A stretch of DNA of 64,000 nucleotides from Acinetobacter sp. ANC 7912. GTDB lineage: Bacteria > Pseudomonadota > Gammaproteobacteria > Pseudomonadales > Moraxellaceae. The notes below the pieces were generated by a model. It did not search any database. It had not been told where the DNA came from and saw only the letters and a list, made by a program, of their open reading frames with translations. Each line of letters opens with the position of its first letter. The stretch's first letter is position 1. Positions 35,448 through 42,485 of the stretch are shown piece by piece. The DNA is taken from assembly GCF_039862785.1 (NCBI RefSeq), contig NZ_CP156795.1, positions 1,364,001 to 1,428,000 of the forward strand, in the 5' to 3' direction. Position numbers and translations under genes: made by a program.

Positions 35448-36305
35448 GGGTCTGTTGACACTTACTGTTCATAATTAACCCTATAAAGGTAGCCATAAAA
35501 ATATACAGGCTAAGGCAACAGAACTTTGATAATTTCTTTTGAGCTTGTCATATCGAGTAGCTATTCCTCTAAATTGCTTTAATCTACAAAACATATTTTC
35601 AACTAAATGCCTGATTTTATATAAATACCAGTCCATATGATCATTGTTCGATTGGCTATTCGTTTTCTTTGGTATATTCGCTTTAGTCCCTGTTTTCCTG
35701 ATCTGTTCACGCAGTGGTTCTGAAGCATAGCCTTTATCTGCACATACCACTTTTGTCTCTTTTAAATCTAATGTTGATATTAAATCAGGCGCAACTTTAA
35801 CATCATGTGTGGTTCCATCGGTAATCATGAAATCAATAGGATTACCATGTGCATCAACAATCAAATGTATTTTTGAGGAGTTTCCTCCTACACTTTTAGA
35901 AATAGATTGATTCGCTATGCCGGCAGAATGTTGATGAGCACGTACATGAGAGCCATCAATAAAAATCCACTCCATATCGGGGCATGAGGCTAGTAATTTG
36001 AATAATCTAAGTAACTTACCGCTGCTTGACCAACGATTAAAACGTTTGAAAATAGAGTTGGAATGACCAAAACAAGAAGGAATATCTCGCCACGGACAGC
36101 CTGTTCTAATTCTATAGAGAATAGCTTCAATAAAATTGCGTAAATTTGAGTTGTGGTGAATGGATAAATTGCGCAGAATAACTTTCAACTTTTGCCAGTG
36201 TTGATCTGTCAGCATGGTACGAGGCATAGCGAATAGTAAAATTGGGTTTGGTGATTTGATTTTACTACTTCGCTATTTTTTTAAGCTAAAAGTGTCAACA
36301 CACCC
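35448..36305 (-). mobile_element. IS5-family (IS427 group) insertion sequence, 858 bp
   Basis: Terminal inverted repeats GGGTCTGTTGACACTT (35448-35463) and the complement of GGGTGTGTTGACACTT (36290-36305) differ at one base. A TA dinucleotide flanks both sides (35446-35447 and 36306-36307), the short TA/TNA target duplication of this group. The single transposase gene is intact. The element lies between the ppiD terminator and a hydrolase gene and interrupts no recognisable frame. Confidence 0.88.
35481..36227 (-). CDS. IS5-family (IS427 group) transposase
   Basis: A 248-residue DDE transposase in one uninterrupted frame. The N-terminal part has 'YRIRTGCPWRDIPSCFGHSN'. Catalytic residues are in 'EWIFIDGSHVRAHQHS', 'KVVCADKGYASE' and 'YLYKIRHLVENMFCRLK'. 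Many members of this group need a programmed frameshift between two frames; none is needed here. The start lies just inside the right terminal repeat region. Confidence 0.92.
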   Translation of the reverse strand: MPRTMLTDQHWQKLKVILRNLSIHHNSNLRNFIEAILYRIRTGCPWRDIPSCFGHSNSIFKRFNRWSSSGKLLRLFKLLASCPDMEWIFIDGSHVRAHQHSAGIANQSISKSVGGNSSKIHLIVDAHGNPIDFMITDGTTHDVKVAPDLISTLDLKETKVVCADKGYASEPLREQIRKTGTKANIPKKTNSQSNNDHMDWYLYKIRHLVENMFCRLKQFRGIATRYDKLKRNYQSSVALACIFLWLPL

Positions 36306-36407
36306 TAAAGAAAACAATCTATTGGGTAAATAAAAATCAGATTAAAACCGGTTTAAAATGAGATATGAAAAATAATAAAAGCTCAAGAATATCAAGGAAA
36401 AGACAGT

Positions 36408-37349
36408 ATGTGCCATGTATGGATGGATCGCCTGACGCGGCGATTTTACAAAAATATTATGCTTGGTTTATTAATGTTATTGGTCTCATTATCATCACAT
36501 GCTGCTGAGTTGAATTTCCGTCATATTCTGCAACAGGAACGTAGCTGGGCCGGACTTAGCAGTAAAAAGCTCAAAGTCAATGAAATTGAATGGAGCTATA
36601 GTGAAGGCGGTGATCTAGCTAAGCCGACTTTGTTACTGCTACATGGTCTTTCCGGTACCCGGGACAACTGGAACCGGGTCGCGCGTTATCTGACACCACA
36701 TTACCATGTGATTATTCCAGACCTGCCTGCGTATGGGGAAACCCTTGTTCCAACGGATTTTGACTTGTCCATTCCGAATCTGGCAGAAAAATTACGCCGC
36801 TTTATTGATGCTGCACAACTGAATCCAAATTTGCATATTGCCGGGCATTCCATGGGTGGAGCAGAAGTAAAATCCTTGCTACTGGTGGATAGCGCTGGTG
36901 TGTATCAGTCTGCTAATACACCTTATCTAAAAGACATGACTCATTTGAATGATCTGGTAGTGAGAAAAGCGGGTGATTTTGACAAGCTGATGAATCTGGT
37001 GATGCAGTCGCAGCCTTTCATTCCGGTTGAATTACGTGTTGCGCAGGAAAAACTGATGATTCAGCAATCGTCTAATACCTATAAAATGGTTGAGCAACTG
37101 GTGACTATGTCCAAACTATATACGCCGGACTCTTTCGCATTGATCGTGCGTGGACTGGAGCAACCGGTATTTATTGTCTGGGGCAAGCAGGACAGGATTA
37201 TTAATGTAGAAGCTGCTTATGAGTTAAAAAATCTGCTGAAAAATGCTGCGCCACCACTCCTTCTGGAGGGAATTGGACATATGCCGATTCTTGAAGCTGA
37301 GCAGTTAATGGTGCAACCTTATCTTAAATTTCTGCAGAAAATTAAATGA
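36408..37349 (+). CDS. Secreted alpha/beta hydrolase, probably with an internal deletion
   Basis: A 313-residue alpha/beta-hydrolase with an N-terminal signal segment ('IMLGLLMLLVSLSSHA'). The oxyanion region is 'LLLLHGLSGTRDNW', nucleophile Ser148 lies in 'IAGHSMGGA', an acidic residue in 'IVWGKQDRI', and His in 'EGIGHMPI'. Directly after GHSMGGA the text continues 'EVKSLLLVDSAGV'. In the family a helix of about 12-15 residues (usually including a 'YP' turn) separates these parts, so an in-frame deletion at 36863/36864 is likely and may ruin activity. Lipase or esterase function is inferred. GGAAAAG precedes the start. Confidence 0.75.
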   Translation: MCHVWMDRLTRRFYKNIMLGLLMLLVSLSSHAAELNFRHILQQERSWAGLSSKKLKVNEIEWSYSEGGDLAKPTLLLLHGLSGTRDNWNRVARYLTPHYHVIIPDLPAYGETLVPTDFDLSIPNLAEKLRRFIDAAQLNPNLHIAGHSMGGAEVKSLLLVDSAGVYQSANTPYLKDMTHLNDLVVRKAGDFDKLMNLVMQSQPFIPVELRVAQEKLMIQQSSNTYKMVEQLVTMSKLYTPDSFALIVRGLEQPVFIVWGKQDRIINVEAAYELKNLLKNAAPPLLLEGIGHMPILEAEQLMVQPYLKFLQKIK

Positions 37350-37358
37350 GAGAGCAAG

Positions 37359-37386
37359 AAAAAAGCGGGAGATTTTCCCGCTTTTT
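37359..37386. terminator. Terminator between the hydrolase and DUF2797 genes
   Basis: AAAAGCGGGA / TTCCCGCTTTT with a GATT loop, flanked by A- and T-tracts; it serves both convergent genes. Confidence 0.93.
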
Positions 37387-37397
37387 GTCAGCCTGTT

Positions 37398-38270
37398 TTA
37401 TTCAGCCCGAACCTTGATTTCATAGCCAGTATATTTACGGATATTGATCACGCCGGTATCCAGGATTAAATACTGGCCTTTAATCCCTTGCAGCTTGCCA
37501 CGGATAATTGGGGTTTTATCCAGGTTATGTGACTTGATCTTTTCAGGATAGCTTTCTACCGGATAGATAAACTCACGTGGACGTTCCTGTTCAAGGATTT
37601 CCACATTTTCATTGAAGTCTAGACTCATGCTGAACTCATCACGGATGGTGGTGATTTGTGGAGCAAATTCATCCAGCAACTGGTCACGGATATCGATCAG
37701 ATTAATCGGTTCGGCTTCGCCTTTGAGGAGTTTACGCCAATCAGTTTTATCTGCGACCTGAGTGCCAAACATAACTTCCAGTTGGCCGGAAAGGCGTCGT
37801 GAACCCACTTTCATAATCGGCAAAGCCTGAGTCGCCCCTTGGTCTAACCAGCGGGTCGGCATATGACCTTCACGGGTGATTCCGACTTTCAGTGCGCTAG
37901 AATTAGCCAGATAGACAATATGAGGCTGAAAGCAGACTTCATGGGCAAACGTATCTTCACGACAAGTGCCGAGGTGATAATGACAGGTTTCCGGCTTCAT
38001 GATACACATGTCGCAAGAAGCCTTGGTCTTGAAGCATTTAAAGCAGTGTCCCTGCGAGAAAGATTTGGAAGTCTTTGCACCGCAAGAGACACAGTAGATA
38101 TTGCCGGTCCATTCAATCTCGATTTCCTGGCCAAGATTAAATGGAAGGTCAATTTCTGAACGATCTAGGATAAATTTATATTCAACATTTGCCCGGTGTA
38201 TATCTTGTTCAGTTACACTAAGGTTCTTGAGACCGGCGTGCATTTTATGGCAAATGCCCTGAAGTTCCAT
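37398..38270 (-). CDS. DUF2797 family protein
   Basis: A 290-residue protein of the DUF2797 family. The central part has many cysteines that look like metal sites: 'YCVSCGAKTSKSFSQGHCFKCF', 'CDMCIMKPETCHYH' and 'GTCRED'. This is followed by 'HIVYLANSSALKVGITRE', which resembles the start of a GIY-YIG-like fold. Function is unknown; nucleic-acid binding or cleavage is only a suggestion from the zinc-site and GIY-like pattern. It is divergent from the gene at 38306. Confidence 0.82.
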   Translation of the reverse strand: MELQGICHKMHAGLKNLSVTEQDIHRANVEYKFILDRSEIDLPFNLGQEIEIEWTGNIYCVSCGAKTSKSFSQGHCFKCFKTKASCDMCIMKPETCHYHLGTCREDTFAHEVCFQPHIVYLANSSALKVGITREGHMPTRWLDQGATQALPIMKVGSRRLSGQLEVMFGTQVADKTDWRKLLKGEAEPINLIDIRDQLLDEFAPQITTIRDEFSMSLDFNENVEILEQERPREFIYPVESYPEKIKSHNLDKTPIIRGKLQGIKGQYLILDTGVINIRKYTGYEIKVRAE

Positions 38271-38305
38271 GAAAAATTACTCACTTAAATCATAAGGATG
38301 CAGTT

Positions 38306-38776
38306 ATGGCTGAACAGAATGTTATTTCGTCGATGTTAGATGATTTCGCGCAGGAACAGCCAATCCAAACTGCGATTTGTATTGGTCAGGATCTGACCCA
38401 GGTCAAGTTCAATCAGTCGATTCAATGGCATTATTTTAACGTATCTGAGTTCCTAAGTCTGCCTTTTCAGCAACGTTATGATCTGGCCGTCGTGATGCTG
38501 GATACTGCAGAAACCAGTGAACTTTCAGACCAAATCATTGGGCAAATGCTTGTGAAACTGCGTGATCTGTTTGCCCGTCGTCTGGTAGTGGTTAGCCGTT
38601 TGCAAGATGAAAAGTTGCTGCGTTCTTTAGGCTTGACGCAACTGATTGATAAAACGACGCATGATAGCGACTTTGCCTTGTGGCAATTTAATATCCTGAC
38701 CTATAAGCATGTGCCAGACTGGTTTAACTCCAAGTTCTGGGCCAATCCCGAAAACTGGGACAAATACCGCTGGTAA
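38306..38776 (+). CDS. Conserved hypothetical protein (DUF6231-like)
   Basis: A 156-residue soluble protein. The N-terminal two-thirds look like an alternating alpha/beta fold ('TAICIGQDL', 'YDLAVVMLDTAE', 'ARRLVVVSRLQDEKLLRSLG'), reminiscent of a reduced methyltransferase fold. The C-terminus ends in the tryptophan-rich 'WANPENWDKYRW', which I associate with DUF6231. No catalytic motif is visible. AAGGATG precedes the ATG. It lies ahead of a YidB-like gene on the same strand. Confidence 0.6.
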   Translation: MAEQNVISSMLDDFAQEQPIQTAICIGQDLTQVKFNQSIQWHYFNVSEFLSLPFQQRYDLAVVMLDTAETSELSDQIIGQMLVKLRDLFARRLVVVSRLQDEKLLRSLGLTQLIDKTTHDSDFALWQFNILTYKHVPDWFNSKFWANPENWDKYRW

Positions 38777-38889
38777 TGATCTACTCATAGAAAGTTGCTT
38801 AAGATTGCTTGCACTTCTTAACAATTTCCAACAGGTGCGCTGCCAAAGTACCACGTATGCTGTAAGAAAGCTTTACAGGAAATACGGGT

Positions 38890-39564
38890 ATGACCAACCT
38901 TAGTAATATTGTGGAAATCTTGGCCAAGCAGGCCTTAGGTGGTGGGCAGCAACAACAAAATCCAAACCAGAATCAATCCCAACAGTCTCAAGGTGGTCTG
39001 GGAGGCATTTTAGGTGCTGTGCTTGGGCAATTGAATGGTGAGAATGCAGGACAACGTTCTAGCCCGCAGGGTGGCTTGGGAGGGATTCTTGGTTCGGTGC
39101 TGAGTCAGTTGGGTGGCGGTCAATCACAGCAACAGCATCATCAACAACCTAATCAGCAGCCTCAATCTTCTAGCCTAGGGTCAGGTGGAACCAAAACATT
39201 ACTGATTGCCGTGTTGCCGTTGGTATTGGCCTGGATTCAGAAACAGGGTGGTCTACAAGGGGCTTTGGATAAGCTCAAAGGTCAAGGTCTAACCAATCAG
39301 GTTGATGACTGGGTATCGACTGGGCCAGGTGATAATGCGCCGATTGATAATCAGCAGCTGCAATTTCTGTTTGATGATCAGGAAGTGGAACAGGTCGCTG
39401 AACAGGTACATGCGCCGAAGCAGGATGTGTATAGCGCTATCTCCAAAGTCTTGCCGGAGATCATCGATTCCCTAACGCCACAAGGTGAACAGACTAGTAA
39501 GCAGGAAGCCAATAATGATATTCAGAATGTACTGAATATAGTGTCGGGTTTTCTGAAACGTTAA
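38890..39564 (+). CDS. YidB-like DUF937 protein with duplicated Gly-rich segment
   Basis: A 224-residue protein of the YidB/DUF937 type. The N-terminal half has two near-copies of 'QGGLGGILGxVLxQL' (about residues 33-50 and 60-78) set in glutamine- and asparagine-rich linkers. A hydrophobic segment 'TKTLLIAVLPLVLAWIQKQGGLQGALDKL' is followed by the DUF937 core 'VDDWVSTGPGDNAPIDNQQLQFLF' and 'VLPEIIDSLTPQG'. Function is unknown in all family members. The Q-rich linkers are longer than in E. coli YidB. Confidence 0.85.
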   Translation: MTNLSNIVEILAKQALGGGQQQQNPNQNQSQQSQGGLGGILGAVLGQLNGENAGQRSSPQGGLGGILGSVLSQLGGGQSQQQHHQQPNQQPQSSSLGSGGTKTLLIAVLPLVLAWIQKQGGLQGALDKLKGQGLTNQVDDWVSTGPGDNAPIDNQQLQFLFDDQEVEQVAEQVHAPKQDVYSAISKVLPEIIDSLTPQGEQTSKQEANNDIQNVLNIVSGFLKR

Positions 39565-39576
39565 TGGATATTGGTA

Positions 39577-39610
39577 TAAAAAAGCCCGGTCATTTCACCG
39601 GGCTTTTTTT
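39577..39610. terminator. Bidirectional terminator between the yidB-like and yqiJ-like genes
   Basis: AAGCCCGGT / ACCGGGCTT stem with A- and T-tracts on both sides, serving convergent genes. Confidence 0.94.
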
Positions 39611-39626
39611 ATAGTGATTTCACTTT

Positions 39627-40247
39627 CTAGGAATGTTCCAGATCCAGGCTAAACAGACGATTTGATTTACTGATTTTCTTGGCCACATAATGTGATTTAC
39701 GGGTACGAATCAAAATAATCTGCGACTGAAATTCCAGCTCGCCAAATTCCGGTTCCACCTGCACATAATGCAGCTGACCATATTCATCCCGTACACGGGC
39801 CTGCGCAGAAAATCCAGGGCGGGCGTTGCCACTGGAAATGGTGGCTAGACGCCCAATCAGATTGACATGATGCTTTTTGTATTTCGGTGGAATCACCTGA
39901 TCCAGACAGTGGATCATAAACACGGTGAAGAAAATCGCGATGATTAAAGCTGGAATGATAAGATAATACGCTGGCCAGAATTTCATCTCCTGTGAATACA
40001 CCAATAGCTGTAGCACATAGCCGGCAAAGCTGAAGTTCATCAACAGGAAAAACACAATTAAGGTTTTGGAAAACTTGACGTTGAGTAGATCAAGATTGTG
40101 CAAATCGAAAGGGGAAATTTTCTGGAAAAATTGGGTTGGACGTACCTTAAAAAAATAGCCCAAAATTTCGACCATACCCAAAAAAATCACGGCGATCAGA
40201 CTGAGATGAAAAGGCATCAGGTTATAGTCGGTGAAAAATGCTGGCAT
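39627..40247 (-). CDS. YqiJ-like inner-membrane protein with OB-fold domain
   Basis: A 206-residue protein with about three membrane spans (near 12-30, 62-85, 95-118) followed by a soluble C-terminal OB-fold-like domain ('LIGRLATISSGNARPGFSAQARVRDEYGQ', 'YVQVEPE', 'QIILIRT'). The layout and C-terminal pattern match YqiJ of E. coli, which is linked with the flotillin-like YqiK and membrane organisation. No flotillin gene is adjacent here. It is the last gene of a three-gene minus-strand unit with the Rieske and PfkB-kinase genes. Confidence 0.78.
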   Translation of the reverse strand: MPAFFTDYNLMPFHLSLIAVIFLGMVEILGYFFKVRPTQFFQKISPFDLHNLDLLNVKFSKTLIVFFLLMNFSFAGYVLQLLVYSQEMKFWPAYYLIIPALIIAIFFTVFMIHCLDQVIPPKYKKHHVNLIGRLATISSGNARPGFSAQARVRDEYGQLHYVQVEPEFGELEFQSQIILIRTRKSHYVAKKISKSNRLFSLDLEHS

Positions 40248-40267
40248 GGTCGCATCCAGTGTAAGTG

Positions 40268-40591
40268 TTATTCTACGAGGTAAATTCCACCATCAGAATG
40301 CACGGTAATTTCAACTTTTTCAAGTGATTGGCCTTGACATGGTCCAGAAATACATTCACCGGTTTCAACCAGGAACAAGGCCCCGTGAGTCGAACATTCT
40401 ATAAATTCCTGATCACGATCGAGGAACTGGTTTTCCAGAAATTCCAGTTCAACCTGTAAGTGTGGGCACAGGTTTTGATAGGCATAGAACATACCATCAC
40501 GTTGCGTAATAAAAATCGTATCCCCATTTGGAAGCTCAAAGGAACGTGATTCACGTTCCGGGATGTCTTCAGTCATACAAATTTTATACAT
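40268..40591 (-). CDS. Rieske-type [2Fe-2S] protein
   Basis: A 107-residue stand-alone Rieske domain with both ligand pairs: C-x-H in 'YQNLCPHLQVEL' and C-x2-H in 'FIECSTHGALF'. The second box lacks the usual tryptophan (HGWxF), reading HGALF. Such small proteins serve as ferredoxins for oxygenases or reductases; no partner is evident. The start at 40591 is preferred: it overlaps the upstream stop as TAATG and has AGAAGGA at good spacing, while the ATG at 40600 abuts that site. Confidence 0.85.
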   Translation of the reverse strand: MYKICMTEDIPERESRSFELPNGDTIFITQRDGMFYAYQNLCPHLQVELEFLENQFLDRDQEFIECSTHGALFLVETGECISGPCQGQSLEKVEITVHSDGGIYLVE

Positions 40592-41595
40592 TAAGCACAT
40601 TCCTTCTGGAAGTTGTTTAATAATGCCGCGTATTCAGCAACAGGCAGACGTGGACCAAATTGTGAAACCACTTCACTCGAAACCAGAATTGCCAGTTCAG
40701 CCGCCGCTTTCCAGTCTAGACCTGCATTCAGAGCATATAAGAATGCACCCGCAAAGGCATCGCCAGCACCGTTAGTGTCGACTGCTTCTACCTTGCGGCC
40801 TGGTACAGTAAAGCTTTGTCCTTCGTTACAAATTAGTGCACCTTCGGCTGACAATGTAATGACAATGTGTTTGCTAATTTCTTGTAATTTTTCCAAAGCA
40901 GCATCCAAATTATCTGTACCAGTGTACATCAGTGCTTCCTGTTCATTACAGAACAGCAAGTCCACACCATCAGCAATCATTTCATCCAGACCACTACGTG
41001 CATACTGCACCATGGCAGGATCAGATAAGGTTAAGGCAATTTGGACATCACTGGCACGGGCAATGGTGCGAGCCTGTTCAACCGCATGACGTGCAGTTTC
41101 TGAAGTAGACAGATAACCTTCGATATACAGCCATTTCGCAGTTTTCAGTGGAGCAAAATCAATCTGTTCATCGGTCAGTTCAGCGGTAATACCCAGGTAG
41201 GTATGCATGGTGCGTTCTGAATCAGGGCTGACCAGTACCATACAGGTACCAGTGACACCTTCACTGATGGAACGGGTTGTGGTCTGGATGCCAGCTTCAT
41301 TTAAGCCATTCAGGTAGATTTGACCAAGATTATCATTACCCACGCGGCAGGCATAAAATGCGGAACCACCTAATGCAGCAAAAGCAACCGTAGTATTTGC
41401 AGCTGAACCACCAGAAGCCTGGCCTTTATAGGTTTGGGTCGCTTTCAGGTTTTCATACAGTACGGCTTGTGTTTCACCATCAGTGAGTTGCATGGTGCCT
41501 TTTTGCAGGGTGTTTGCAATTAGAAAGTCATCAGATACTTTAAATTCCTGGTCAATTAGCGCATTACCAATTGCAAAAAGATCAACATTTGCCAT
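40591..41595 (-). CDS. PfkB-family carbohydrate/nucleoside kinase (adenosine kinase-like)
   Basis: A 334-residue ribokinase-superfamily kinase. The N-terminal 'ASGGSAANTTVAFAALGG' substrate loop and the C-terminal signature 'VDTNGAGDAFAGAFLYAL' with the catalytic Asp are clear. Annotated relatives are usually called adenosine kinase or sugar kinase; inosine-guanosine kinase is also possible. Substrate is not readable from sequence. It leads a coupled operon with the Rieske gene (one-base overlap) and the YqiJ-like gene (20-base gap). Confidence 0.85.
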   Translation of the reverse strand: MANVDLFAIGNALIDQEFKVSDDFLIANTLQKGTMQLTDGETQAVLYENLKATQTYKGQASGGSAANTTVAFAALGGSAFYACRVGNDNLGQIYLNGLNEAGIQTTTRSISEGVTGTCMVLVSPDSERTMHTYLGITAELTDEQIDFAPLKTAKWLYIEGYLSTSETARHAVEQARTIARASDVQIALTLSDPAMVQYARSGLDEMIADGVDLLFCNEQEALMYTGTDNLDAALEKLQEISKHIVITLSAEGALICNEGQSFTVPGRKVEAVDTNGAGDAFAGAFLYALNAGLDWKAAAELAILVSSEVVSQFGPRLPVAEYAALLNNFQKECA

Positions 41596-41870
41596 GTTAG
41601 AAAGTCACATTCAAAAAACGAAAGTCCTAAGTTTACACGAATGCTCAGGATTGCTGTAGGGTGTTGAATCATTTTCAAAATTTTTTGAGTATGGTTTAAA
41701 GATACTTAACTTGCACTTTGGTCGAATAAAAATGGATAATTTTCAAAATCATCCAAACATCCCATTGATTTAAAGTACAGATTTTATTTATAAGTGTAGT
41801 CTACCTGTGTTAAATCTGTAGAGGCTTAGACAGGTTGAGCCGAGACTATCATTTCTAAAAGTGTGTATAT

Positions 41871-42320
41871 ATGGATATTAAGATTGTAAAAGCCGAACAA
41901 TTACCAGATCAGATCAACACTTTGGCTACCTTAGCGAAAAAGGAAGGCTATGATTTGATTGAGAAATTAGTTGAAGAATATCGCACAGGAAAAAACTCGT
42001 TTAGCAAAGACAATGAATATCTGGCAGTCGCTTACGATGGTGATAAGCTGATTGCCTGTGGTGGCTTGAACCAACAATGGGGGCCAGATGGCATTGAAGA
42101 ACGGATCGGGCGTGTCCGCCGTTTCTATGTGCATCCGAAATACCGTCAACATGGGGTGGGCAAACAATTATTGGCGTATCTGGAACAGTTGGCACGTCCG
42201 CATTATTCAGCACTGTGTTTGCATACTGAAACCAAGCTGGCTGCAAGCTTCTACCAGAAGCAGAATTATGTCTTTGTGGAAAACCATCCAAACTATAACT
42301 ATTTTAAATACTTGGTTTAA
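41871..42320 (+). CDS. GNAT-family N-acetyltransferase
   Basis: A 149-residue acetyltransferase. The acetyl-CoA site is visible as 'VRRFYVHPKYRQHGVGKQLLAYLEQLA' (R-x-x-G-x-G-type loop), followed by 'LCLHTETKLAASFYQKQNYVFVEN'. The acceptor substrate is unknown. The 275-base upstream gap contains a spaced dyad (ACCTGT at about 41803 and ACAGGT at about 41830) that could be a leader hairpin or operator. It is divergent from the PfkB-kinase gene. Confidence 0.88.
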   Translation: MDIKIVKAEQLPDQINTLATLAKKEGYDLIEKLVEEYRTGKNSFSKDNEYLAVAYDGDKLIACGGLNQQWGPDGIEERIGRVRRFYVHPKYRQHGVGKQLLAYLEQLARPHYSALCLHTETKLAASFYQKQNYVFVENHPNYNYFKYLV

Positions 42321-42485
42321 GCCAGCTTAAAATTTTCATTCGACGGTTAAAACTTGGTGATTTATTTTATGAATGACCAAGTTTACTTAATTCGATCAAA
42401 ATCATCGGTTTTCAGCGTGAATAATAACAAGAACTAAAGCTATAATGCGATTAATTGTTTTTTATCTAAAAAATTAGGAGATCGC

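Noticed and set aside
38935..39180. Repetitive DNA that might be a CRISPR-like or tandem array
   Set aside because: It is coding sequence for Gln/Asn/Gly-rich linkers of the YidB-like protein, with no regular repeat-spacer pattern.
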